Assembly: GCA_019057815.1 (NCBI GenBank) | Contig: JAHLWR010000006.1 | Coordinates: 124,001 to 188,000 of the forward strand | Reading direction: 5' to 3' | Source of the DNA: Candidatus Heimdallarchaeota archaeon | Lineage (GTDB): Archaea > Asgardarchaeota > Heimdallarchaeia > Heimdallarchaeales > Heimdallarchaeaceae | DNA: 64,000 nt | Shown here: positions 8,968 through 16,414 of the stretch, one piece after another | Layout of the letters: the number at the start of each line of letters is the position of its first letter | Numbering within the stretch: the stretch's first letter is position 1 | Translations under genes and position numbers: made by a program | Notes under the pieces: generated by a model | The model's database searches: none | Told to the model about the DNA's origin: nothing | The model's input: only the letters and a program-made list of their open reading frames with translations

Positions 8968-9624
8968 CTATAAGTGAATTTGAAAAGCTCTGATGAACTT
9001 TTCGGGTAGAGATAAGTGTGCTCCTTCTCCTTTTGTTTTTCTTCTCCTGATAGATTCTAGTAAGTCATCAATTGATTCAATTCCTTTTGGACAAATTGTA
9101 TATGCCATTCCTACATCTTGAATTCTATGGGAATCACTTCCCCCTGTTTCTGGTAAATTTTTTCTTCTGGCGAAGTTTTTTGCTCTGTTATTGAAATATT
9201 GGAGCCAACATGAACCATTTTGTGTCTCTACAAAAATTTTTTCTAATTTAAAGATCCTTTTACCTATTCCTTTCCTAGTAACATCAAAAGGGTGGGGTAC
9301 TATCACTTCTCCCCCAAAATCTAGTATGTTTTCAATTGTTTCTTCAATTGAGAGCCTTTTTGGGATGGTGTTTTTAATACCTAAACCAATAATGTGTCCT
9401 TTATTAGTAGAAACCTCAATACCGGGTATTATTAGTAAATCGGTTTCTATTCTTACTTTATAATGAAAATCTGTAGTGTTGTGATCAGTTATAGCTAAAC
9501 CTGATAAACCGCGTCTTTCAGCTTCTTTAATTATACTCTTTGGGTTACTTTTACAATCTCTGGAGTAGTGACTGTGAACGTGTAAATCAAAAAAATCTTT
9601 TTCTTCATTCCTCCAGTTTTCCAT
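8968..9624 (-). CDS. PHP-domain metal-dependent phosphoesterase
   Basis: About 218 aa from ATG 9624. The PHP motif DLHVHSHYSRDC lies at the N-terminus (HxH metal ligands), then LAITDHNTT (D-H), PGIEVST, VPHPFD and, near the C-terminus, GSDSHR with another metal-binding D-x-H. PHP proteins hydrolyse phosphoesters with a polynuclear metal site; the stand-alone archaeal members are of uncertain substrate (nucleotide or nucleic acid ends). The frame is open to 9678, but that start overlaps the Dim2 gene. The ATG at 9624 has a strong purine-rich AGGGGAAG just upstream and lies after the Dim2 stop. It is the last gene of the aIF1A-RIO1-Dim2 run, so it may be co-expressed with ribosome-biogenesis factors. 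Confidence 0.85.
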   Translation of the reverse strand: MENWRNEEKDFFDLHVHSHYSRDCKSNPKSIIKEAERRGLSGLAITDHNTTDFHYKVRIETDLLIIPGIEVSTNKGHIIGLGIKNTIPKRLSIEETIENILDFGGEVIVPHPFDVTRKGIGKRIFKLEKIFVETQNGSCWLQYFNNRAKNFARRKNLPETGGSDSHRIQDVGMAYTICPKGIESIDDLLESIRRRKTKGEGAHLSLPEKFIRAFQIHL

Positions 9625-9640
9625 TCTTCCCCTTCTCTCC

Positions 9641-10297
9641 CTATTCGCTACTCTTATTTTCTTGTTTTTCTTGTTCAAATACTATTCTTTCCAACTCATT
9701 CAAATCTGAAATTGAAGCTAAATCTTCTTCACTGTCTGCTGCAATCCACATTTTTTGTTTATTCTCTTTCAATTCTCTCATTTTACGCTCTATGAAACCA
9801 TAAACTTTGGTGTGTTTCGAACCATTAATTAATTGAATTATTGCTTCTCTAACTATATGCATTTTTTGGAATTCTCCAATTATACTAATAGTATTCCCAA
9901 AAACTGATAGGAAAACACCTGTTGATTGTTCAATAGTGTTTCTTGTTCGTCCCTTTTTTCCAATAACTCTAGATCTTACCTCTTGAAGGGCGCTTGGCTT
10001 TGTACCTATTATATCTCTAATTTGGATTAATTCAAAACCGAAATCTGATCGCATTATCTTATATACTTTATGAGGGCTAAAACCTCTTCCTATAGCTTTA
10101 ACCATATCTCTTGCTTTCCATAAAGCAATAGGATCATCAATTTCATCTTCCATTACCACTAGTACATTACCATTATCGCTGTTGACAATCAATTTGCAAC
10201 CAGTTAGCTCTTCTAGACGCTTCTTTGTAGAACCCTTGGGTCCAATAAGGACAGCTACTCGTTCCATTGGTACTCTAACTAGAAACTCACTGGTCAT
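9641..10297 (-). CDS. KH-domain ribosome biogenesis protein Dim2/Pno1 (archaeal)
   Basis: About 218 aa with two KH domains. The first has VPMERVAVLIGPKGSTKKRLE (GxxG-type loop IGPKG). The second has the degenerate DIIGTKPSALQEVRSRVIGKKGRTRN, the pattern of Pno1/Dim2/Krr1 proteins, which bind the 3' end of small-subunit rRNA during 40S/30S maturation and recruit RIO kinases and the dimethyltransferase. The acidic tail after residue 195 is rich in Glu. The frame opens at 10318, but the ATG at 10297 is preceded by a perfect GGTGAT (10306-10301) at 3-nt spacing and follows the RIO1 stop, so I chose it. It sits directly downstream of RIO1, a conserved archaeal pairing that matches their physical interaction in eukaryotes. 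Confidence 0.92.
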   Translation of the reverse strand: MTSEFLVRVPMERVAVLIGPKGSTKKRLEELTGCKLIVNSDNGNVLVVMEDEIDDPIALWKARDMVKAIGRGFSPHKVYKIMRSDFGFELIQIRDIIGTKPSALQEVRSRVIGKKGRTRNTIEQSTGVFLSVFGNTISIIGEFQKMHIVREAIIQLINGSKHTKVYGFIERKMRELKENKQKMWIAADSEEDLASISDLNELERIVFEQEKQENKSSE

Positions 10298-10301
10298 TAT
10301 A

Positions 10302-11108
10302 TCACCGATCGATTTCATATAATTCTAATCTGGGGTTAGGTTTAACTCCCGTTATTTGTTCAAAAAGGTCACTATTGTTAAGAGTTTTTACGCCCAATGA
10401 TGAGAAGTATCTATTGATATTGCTAACATCACGGTATAAGAAAAATGCTGCTTGAGGATGATCTAGCAAAACAGCTTGAGACACGTCAATTATAATGGGT
10501 TTATTGTTGTGATATAAAATATTGTACTCACTTAAATCAGCGTGTACCAACTTAGCCTCATTGTACATTAGCGATAGAATATCCAGGATTTCTGAGTAAA
10601 CTTTTCCTGGTTTCTTTAAATTCACTTCACGTATGAGTGGGGCCGCATTCTGTTTTTCCCCTATAAAACTCATAATAAGAATATTTTTGTTAACAATTTC
10701 TGGTTTAGGAACAGGAATGCCTGCATTTAACATCCTTTTCAGATTTTTAAATTCCTTTTTTGCCCATGTGTATATGAAAGAATATGTGCCTTTTTTGTAT
10801 TTTTTAAAACGAGGATCACCTTGAACATAAATCCAGTTTCTTTTAAATTCAGCAGTGGTTGTGCGGTAAATTTTAATCGCAAATTCTTCTTTTTTTGAGC
10901 CATATGCGTGATAAACATTAGCTTCTTTACCAGTAGAAATAACAAAACTGATATCCTTGAAAATTCCTTTATTCATTAGCTTTACCAATACCATACTTGT
11001 CTGAAAATCAAATACACTTTCAATGACTTTTCGAGCATTACTATCTTTCTCACGAATCCGCTCTTTGTCAATTTTTCCATCAATTTTGTTAAGATCTTTA
11101 TATGACAT
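10302..11108 (-). CDS. rio1: RIO1-family serine kinase/ATPase
   Basis: 268-aa atypical kinase. Visible: the flexible ATP loop STGKEANVYHA, the catalytic loop VHADLSEYN with the aspartate near residue 192, and the metal-binding IIDVSQAV, followed by LDHPQAAFFLYRDVSNINRYF, which is diagnostic of RIO1. The enzyme acts in late small-ribosomal-subunit maturation. An AGGAGG-like Shine-Dalgarno lies about 13 nt upstream of the ATG, slightly far; a stop codon between them rules out an earlier in-frame start. It is transcribed with Dim2 downstream and lies about 230 nt after aIF1A. A CAAATAAAT element about 30 nt upstream may give it its own promoter. Confidence 0.95.
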   Translation of the reverse strand: MSYKDLNKIDGKIDKERIREKDSNARKVIESVFDFQTSMVLVKLMNKGIFKDISFVISTGKEANVYHAYGSKKEEFAIKIYRTTTAEFKRNWIYVQGDPRFKKYKKGTYSFIYTWAKKEFKNLKRMLNAGIPVPKPEIVNKNILIMSFIGEKQNAAPLIREVNLKKPGKVYSEILDILSLMYNEAKLVHADLSEYNILYHNNKPIIIDVSQAVLLDHPQAAFFLYRDVSNINRYFSSLGVKTLNNSDLFEQITGVKPNPRLELYEIDR

Positions 11109-11339
11109 TGGTGCCTAGGGTCCTCCTTTTCACTTATTGATTTATTTGGCTATAGATTACTATTAGGAGAGTAGGAAGTGCAACTTTGCTATGCCTTTTC
11201 TAATATTTCGTGCTGTTTATAATAAAACTATTGCTTTGGCTGAAAATAAAGAAATATTAAATAAAGTTATAATTGTTTCCATCTATTAAGAAATTTTGTA
11301 CAAAATTACAGTCATGCTTGTTAAAAGGGATGTTTGAAG

Positions 11340-11735
11340 TTAGGAAACAAAATCACCTGGGACATATTTATTAGCAACCAACCACTGTACCTGGTTTTTA
11401 CGGAAACGATGAACTAGCTCTCCTTTTTCATCAGGTTTCATCCCATATAGCGGCATGATTATAACTAAATCACCAATACGACACCACATACGTTTTCTGT
11501 ACTTTCCTGGAATGCGAATTTGACGCGTAAATCCATCCATACATTTAACAAGTAGTATACTAGCACCAAGAATTTGTAATACAATACCAAAAACTTCTCC
11601 TTCCCCTGGCAACTGAGCTCTTATAGCATCTGAATCTTGAGTTACCCAGTCTGAACTAACTTTTCTATATCCCTTGCCTTTCGAAGGTTTTTTGCCTTTC
11701 TTGCCTTTCTTACCTTTCTTACCTTTTTTACTCAC
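11340..11735 (-). CDS. Translation initiation factor aIF1A with a Lys/Gly-repeat basic N-terminal tail
   Basis: 131-aa aIF1A. The S1/OB fold spans about residues 38-115, with LPGEGEVFGIVLQILGAS, the CMDGFTRQIRIPGKYRK segment and the WCRIGDLVIIMP strand. The factor occupies the ribosomal A site and promotes scanning and start-codon selection with aIF1. The first 20 residues are an unusual run of G-K-K repeats, reminiscent of the basic, glycine-rich N-terminal tail of eukaryotic eIF1A and longer than the few residues typical of most archaeal aIF1A proteins. Start is GTG 11735, with GAGG about 7 nt upstream; the overlapping ATG runs straight into TGA. Transcribed leftward from the symmetric promoter it shares with aIF2-beta. 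Confidence 0.95.
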   Translation of the reverse strand: MSKKGKKGKKGKKGKKPSKGKGYRKVSSDWVTQDSDAIRAQLPGEGEVFGIVLQILGASILLVKCMDGFTRQIRIPGKYRKRMWCRIGDLVIIMPLYGMKPDEKGELVHRFRKNQVQWLVANKYVPGDFVS

Positions 11736-11764
11736 ATGAAATCCTCATTTACTATTCTACTGAT

Positions 11765-11788
11765 ATTTTAAGAACTCGTCCTTAAAAT
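11765..11788. promoter_or_regulatory. Perfect 8-bp inverted repeat forming a bidirectional TATA promoter (aIF1A / aIF2-beta)
   Basis: ATTTTAAG at 11765-11772 and CTTAAAAT at 11781-11788 are exact reverse complements separated by 8 nt, so each strand presents the same TATA-like CTTAAAAT. The left copy lies about 33 nt from the aIF1A GTG (short leader). The right copy lies about 66 nt from the aIF2-beta ATG, allowing a leader of roughly 40 nt that carries the GAGG ribosome binding site. Either two back-to-back TATA boxes or a dimeric regulator site would give this pattern. Confidence 0.55.
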
Positions 11789-11853
11789 ACTTTTGTTCTA
11801 TTAAGCGGAAATAATGAGTAAATAAAAACTATCTCATATGAGGAAAAACTTTA

Positions 11854-12291
11854 ATGTTTAAACGATTAAACACAACTGCCATGGAATACAAAGATTTGCT
11901 TGCAAGAGCAAGGAAACAACTGCCTGAAAAGGTATTTGAAAAATTCAGATTCGAGATTCCAAATGTTCAATCCGTAATCGAAGGAAACAAAACTTTCGTT
12001 GTTAATCTCAGAGACATTCTAGAGATCATCAATAGAGATGAAAATCACTTCCTTAAATTTCTAGCGGGAGAACTAGCTACATCAGTAACAGTAGAAGGTC
12101 ATAGAGCTATTTTTGCAGGAAAACACGCTAAAGTTACTTTGCAAACATTACTTGAGCGTTATACAAAAGAATTTGTTATCTGTAATGAATGCACAAAGCC
12201 AGATACAATTCTTGAGTCACGTGATAGAATATTATGGAAAGTATGTCACGCTTGTGGCGCACAATCCGCAGTAAAACCCTTAAGAAAGTAA
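11854..12291 (+). CDS. Translation initiation factor aIF2 subunit beta
   Basis: 145-aa archaeal aIF2-beta, a subunit of the heterotrimer that brings initiator Met-tRNA to the small subunit. The N-terminal helix MEYKDLLARARKQLP is followed by the alpha/beta core (FRFEIPNVQSVIEGNKTFV, HFLKFLAGELATS) and a C-terminal C4 zinc ribbon with cysteines at about 110, 113, 131 and 134. The length is standard. ATG 11854 has GAGGAA at spacing 9; the internal ATG at 11881 matches the usual archaeal N-terminus, so the true start may be nine residues later. First gene of the aIF2beta-DUF424-NMD3 operon, a conserved archaeal order. Confidence 0.95.
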   Translation: MFKRLNTTAMEYKDLLARARKQLPEKVFEKFRFEIPNVQSVIEGNKTFVVNLRDILEIINRDENHFLKFLAGELATSVTVEGHRAIFAGKHAKVTLQTLLERYTKEFVICNECTKPDTILESRDRILWKVCHACGAQSAVKPLRK

Positions 12292-12319
12292 TATAAAATC
12301 CCTTCAAGGTGTTATAATA

Positions 12320-12637
12320 ATGACTTCATTCTTTATGAAAGTACTTAATCAACGTGCAGAGCGCTTGATTACAGCATGTGATGAAGAAATAATGAACATA
12401 CCCTTGATGTCTCATGGTGTTAAAATTTGTGCAACACCAAGATTTTATGGAAATGAGCTTGTTACAGAGTCTGAATTACTTGAGGAAATTAAAGAATGTA
12501 CTTCAGCTAATGTTATAGGTACACGTGTAATAGAATTGCTTCTCAAAAATAGAATGATACATAAAGATGCGATTCTATGGTTAGAATACTCAGATGACAA
12601 AAAAAAGAAAGTGGGACATGCCATTATAATAAAGTGA
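12320..12637 (+). CDS. DUF424 family archaeal protein
   Basis: 105 aa. The pattern LITACDEEIMN..., followed by TPRFYGNE, a helical segment and a final CTSANVIGTRVIELL strand-helix, matches the archaeal DUF424 family. Those proteins are small alpha/beta proteins commonly found between aIF2-beta and NMD3 genes. Function is unknown; conserved context suggests a role in translation or ribosome export/assembly-like steps. AAGGTG at about 12306-12311 supports ATG 12320; a second ATG at 12335 would give the usual family N-terminus. It overlaps NMD3 by 4 nt (GTGA), so the two are translationally coupled. Confidence 0.8.
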   Translation: MTSFFMKVLNQRAERLITACDEEIMNIPLMSHGVKICATPRFYGNELVTESELLEEIKECTSANVIGTRVIELLLKNRMIHKDAILWLEYSDDKKKKVGHAIIIK

Positions 12638-13782
12638 ATGTACATTTCCTCAGAAAAAAAGGTGTAAAACTAATTTCAAGACAATTTTGTGCAATTTGCG
12701 GAACCTCCGAGGATCCTTTTGTTGACAATTTGTGTGAGACATGCTATAAAAAGGAGAAACCATTGGATGTTGAAACCGTCAAACAAGTTGAAGTGGAGTT
12801 ATGCTCATCCTGTGGAACAATGAGAATCCAAGGAAAACGATTTGATCCTGAAGACTTTGCGAATATAGAGGAAGCTATAAGAGAAATAGTTAGAGGTGTA
12901 ATTTTAGAAAAATTAAGGATTGATGGTCCTTACAAACATGATTATTCAGATGATATTGATGAAGAAAAAATTAATTATAAACGATTAAAGCGATTCAATG
13001 TGTCGACAACCATTACTGCGAAACCGCTTGGAGAATTTGGTGAATTCACGGCTATTTTGGATACAAATGTAAACATTAGTCGAATGACTTGTGATACTTG
13101 TTCAAAATATAAAGCTGGTTATTTTGAAGCAATTCTCCAGGTGAGGGGAGAAAATCGCCAAATTACTGAAAAGGAAGAAGCCAGACTAGAAGAACTAATT
13201 AACATAATAATGAAAAAATATGAAGGCTCAAGAATGGCTTACATACTGGAGTATGATATTGATAAAAAAGGTATAACAGCTAAAATTAGTACCAAAATGT
13301 TAGCAGAAGAATTGGCTAGAGCTATCAAACAGAAAACAGCAGGAAAATCTACAACTGCTTATGAATTGAAAACAAAAGCGAGAGATGGAACTGATGTTTA
13401 TCAAAACACTTACTTAGTCAGATTACCTAAATATGCAATGGAAGATGTTATTGAATTCGAAAACGAAATTTGGGTGATTAGAGGTATAATAGAAAACCAA
13501 ATCAAATTAGAATCATTAGAGAATCATATAATCAAGAAATTTGATAGAAGAAGAGTGGAAACAAATGGGAGAAGAAGATTTTACCAAATTGTAGAAAGAA
13601 AGTTTATGGTGATATCCTTCAAAGGAAATCTGGCTACAATAATGGCTATGGATAATTATGAGAACTTTGAAGAGAAAATAGAAAAATTACCGAAAAGTGT
13701 TAAAGAAGGGCAAAGTGTCAAAGGTTTTCTTTATGAAGATAGAAATTATTACTTAACACTTATAGAATCTGAAGATGTCTGA
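12634..13782 (+). CDS. nmd3: 60S/50S ribosomal export/assembly factor NMD3 homologue
   Basis: 382-aa NMD3 family protein. The N-terminal zinc-binding region has CxxC pairs at residues 19/22, 34/37 and 57/60 and another at about 150/153. The OB/SH3-like central and C-terminal domains follow (RDGTDVYQNTYLVRLPKY near 250). In eukaryotes NMD3 is the Crm1 adaptor for 60S export; archaeal versions lack the nuclear export tail, as here, and probably act in large-subunit maturation or recycling. The start is GTG within the GTGA overlap with DUF424. Confidence 0.92.
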   Translation: MNVHFLRKKGVKLISRQFCAICGTSEDPFVDNLCETCYKKEKPLDVETVKQVEVELCSSCGTMRIQGKRFDPEDFANIEEAIREIVRGVILEKLRIDGPYKHDYSDDIDEEKINYKRLKRFNVSTTITAKPLGEFGEFTAILDTNVNISRMTCDTCSKYKAGYFEAILQVRGENRQITEKEEARLEELINIIMKKYEGSRMAYILEYDIDKKGITAKISTKMLAEELARAIKQKTAGKSTTAYELKTKARDGTDVYQNTYLVRLPKYAMEDVIEFENEIWVIRGIIENQIKLESLENHIIKKFDRRRVETNGRRRFYQIVERKFMVISFKGNLATIMAMDNYENFEEKIEKLPKSVKEGQSVKGFLYEDRNYYLTLIESEDV

Positions 13783-13887
13783 TTTAAAACATAGAACATC
13801 CTCTTCTTTTTGATTCTATGTGAGTTGATTTATAGGAATTATTTCTTCTAGGAATAATTAAAATATCTAATATTGTTAATATAATTA

Positions 13888-14832
13888 ATGAATGAAAACA
13901 AAACCATTGAAGAGAAGATAGTAACTACAATAAAAGGGCATAAATCTCAAGTAAACGACATCTTTACAGATAAAAATTTTGTATACTCTGGTTCAAAAGA
14001 CGGTTTCATTAAGGTATGGGACAAAAAGAAATGGGACGAGAAACATTCTATCTCTGTTGGAAGATGGTGGATAAATTCTATTGTTGTTGATTCACAACAT
14101 GTTTTCATTGGCTCAAGTGATGCTGTAGTTAGTGTTTTTGATAAAAAAAATTGGAAAGATGTAGCAAATTTTAAACATTCAAGATTTTCAACTATCAATT
14201 CAATTTCTATTGATAAAACCTATGTATTTGTTGCTTTAAACGATAGAACAATAAGAATTTGGAACCGTGAAAATTGTGAAGAAGAGCACAAATTGAAGCA
14301 TAAAGCTATTGTTCAATCAGTGTTCTCCAATACTAAGAATCTTTACGTTGCTTTAAGTAATGGAATGGTAAATATTTGGAATAAAAAATCTTGGTCACTT
14401 GAATATACAATACAGCACTCAACCTTTCGAACATTACATTCCATTGCAATTGATAAGAGTTTTATTTTTACAGCAACAAGTAAGGAAATAAAAGTATGGG
14501 ATAAGAAAACAAAAAATTTAGTTGTTAAATTAGATGGAATGAAAGGAATAAAATCAATAATTATTGATGCAGATTATGTTTTTGTGGGATCTAGCGATAA
14601 ATTCATCAGAATCTGGGATAAAAATAGTTGGAATGAAATTCAGCGACTAAAACCCACTAGTAAAATAACCTCTTTGTGTGTTGATGATTTGTATGTGTAT
14701 TCTGGAGATTCTAAAGGGTTCATTACAGTTTGGAAGCATCCTTTATATGATCGAAAAATGAAGCAAAAAGAAACAAAGACGACTAAAAAATCTCCAACAA
14801 AGAAGAAAGTAAAGAAAAAAGAGGAAACTTAG
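13888..14832 (+). CDS. Seven-bladed WD40 repeat protein
   Basis: 314 aa with seven repeats, each ending in a W/F-D/N-like blade signature: VWDKKKW, VFDKKNW, IWNRENC, IWNKKSW, VWDKKTK, IWDKNSW and VWKH. The recurring GSSDKFIRIWD motif is classical. This should fold into a complete seven-blade propeller acting as a cytosolic protein-interaction scaffold. No signal peptide is present. The last 25 residues are a lysine/threonine-rich basic tail, possibly binding nucleic acid or membrane. It lies alone between NMD3 and a transporter. Single-domain WD40 proteins are uncommon in most archaea but frequent in Asgard genomes. Partner unknown. Confidence 0.88.
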   Translation: MNENKTIEEKIVTTIKGHKSQVNDIFTDKNFVYSGSKDGFIKVWDKKKWDEKHSISVGRWWINSIVVDSQHVFIGSSDAVVSVFDKKNWKDVANFKHSRFSTINSISIDKTYVFVALNDRTIRIWNRENCEEEHKLKHKAIVQSVFSNTKNLYVALSNGMVNIWNKKSWSLEYTIQHSTFRTLHSIAIDKSFIFTATSKEIKVWDKKTKNLVVKLDGMKGIKSIIIDADYVFVGSSDKFIRIWDKNSWNEIQRLKPTSKITSLCVDDLYVYSGDSKGFITVWKHPLYDRKMKQKETKTTKKSPTKKKVKKKEET

Positions 14833-14939
14833 AAAATCATTAGATGTCTACTTTTCAACTTTTCACTGATGTAGAGCAAATTTTAAGAGATGTTCAAAAA
14901 TATAAGGAGATATACTATTAAGAATAGATAATTAAATCA

Positions 14940-16406
14940 GTGGTGCTTAGTATTTCAGCTAGTGCAATAATAATTTCTATCTGCTTTATTGTTGTTATAG
15001 TTATTATTTTCACTGAAAAAATAAATAGGGCAGTTGTTACTATTACTGCGGCTTTAATTACTTACTTTACTTTAATATTCATAGAACATCTTGAGTTTTC
15101 AACACTCGTTGATTTATTAATTGGAACAAAAGATGATGGTTTTGTAAATTTACATACACTAATTTTGATTGTGGGGATGATGTTCATTGTACAGATTTCT
15201 GATGAAGCAGGTCTTTTTCAATTCATCGGAGTTCTTGCAATAAAAATGTCAAAAGGAAAACCAATAGCTTTAATGGCAATATTGTGCACTTTATCTACGG
15301 TTTTTTCTGCTGTTATAAGTAATATTTTAGCTGTTATGATTCTAATACCTCTTACTATAACAATATCAAGAATGCTGAATATTGATCCGACACCTTTTAT
15401 CTTAACAGAAGCTATAATGGTTAATGTCGGTGGAACCTTCTTTTCTATTTCATCAATACCTAATATATTAATTGTGACTGATACTGGAATTAGTTTCAAT
15501 GAATTCTTTATCAACGTTGGGTTGTTTTCATTGCTTGTAGCTGGTTTAACACTGTTATTTTTTATTTTTCTCTATAAAAAAGAATTGAAACCCCCTACAA
15601 AAGGCATGGTTAGTACTTTAAAAGAATTCAATGTTTGGAACTTTGTGCAGAATCGTCGTTTATTATATGCGTCAATGTGTTCTATAGTTGTTCTTATGAT
15701 TTCATTCGTTGCTATTCCTTCCGATATTATTCCTCCTGATATTATCGCATTAACAATTGCTATGTTTCTAACACTTTTTAGCACTTTTAATGGTTTAAAC
15801 CCAAAAACAATAATACAAAAATTTGATTTTGAATTGCTCTTCTATCTATTAGGAATTTTTGTGGTTGCAGGAGGGCTAGAAGTTACTGGAGTAATTGACA
15901 TTATTGGAGGAGCTCTGTTCAGGATTGGTGCTATAAGCCCCTTCCTTAATGTAATAGTAATAATATGGGCTGCTGCGTTTCTAAGTTCCTTAATTGATAA
16001 TATTCCAATAACAAAAATTATGATCCCAGTCGTGGGGCTTATGTCAGACCCTAAAACTTCAACTCCAAATCAAAATTATTACGCACTAAGTTTTGGAGCT
16101 AATTGGGGAGATAATTTAACACCAATGGGTGACAATATTTTAGTTATGAATATAGCTGAACAACATAAACGACCTATAAAAATGAAGGCTTTTTGGAAAT
16201 TAGGTTTTACAACTACAATTGTCCAACTAATTTTAGTAACAATCTATTACACTGTAATCTATTATACAATCATTGGAATTACAATAATATTGACTATAAT
16301 TATCCTACTTGGAACAGTTTTTATATTTTCAAAGTATGGTAATGAACAGACAAAAAGAATAATTGAAAAAACCTTTGCAAAATTTAGAACTAAAGTAATA
16401 GGGTAG
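14940..16406 (+). CDS. SLC13/ArsB-NhaD superfamily (ion transporter) membrane protein
   Basis: 488 aa with about eleven to twelve transmembrane helices. Two halves carry the inverted-repeat hallmarks of the ion transporter superfamily: SNILAVMILIPLTI in the first half and LIDNIPITKIMIPVV in the second, the helix-break motifs that bind ion and substrate. GGTFFSISSIPNILI and LSFGANWGDNLTPMGDN are the matching hairpin loops. Members transport arsenite, dicarboxylates or Na+/H+. Substrate is not assignable; no arsenic genes are nearby, so I avoid the arsB name. Tandem GTG codons at 14940/14943 are the only plausible starts. The Roadblock-coiled-coil gene follows after 8 nt, so the two are probably co-transcribed. 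Confidence 0.85.
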   Translation: MVLSISASAIIISICFIVVIVIIFTEKINRAVVTITAALITYFTLIFIEHLEFSTLVDLLIGTKDDGFVNLHTLILIVGMMFIVQISDEAGLFQFIGVLAIKMSKGKPIALMAILCTLSTVFSAVISNILAVMILIPLTITISRMLNIDPTPFILTEAIMVNVGGTFFSISSIPNILIVTDTGISFNEFFINVGLFSLLVAGLTLLFFIFLYKKELKPPTKGMVSTLKEFNVWNFVQNRRLLYASMCSIVVLMISFVAIPSDIIPPDIIALTIAMFLTLFSTFNGLNPKTIIQKFDFELLFYLLGIFVVAGGLEVTGVIDIIGGALFRIGAISPFLNVIVIIWAAAFLSSLIDNIPITKIMIPVVGLMSDPKTSTPNQNYYALSFGANWGDNLTPMGDNILVMNIAEQHKRPIKMKAFWKLGFTTTIVQLILVTIYYTVIYYTIIGITIILTIIILLGTVFIFSKYGNEQTKRIIEKTFAKFRTKVIG

Positions 16407-16414
16407 AAACAAAG

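Noticed and set aside
14844-14921. 25-codon ATG frame between the WD40 and transporter genes
   Set aside because: Short, no Shine-Dalgarno, no family; more likely leader sequence.
15218-15514. Long antisense frames inside the transporter and other genes
   Set aside because: Shadow frames on the opposite strand of well-supported genes, with no start signals.
14940-16406. Calling the transporter arsB
   Set aside because: Only superfamily motifs are visible and no arsenic resistance genes are nearby.
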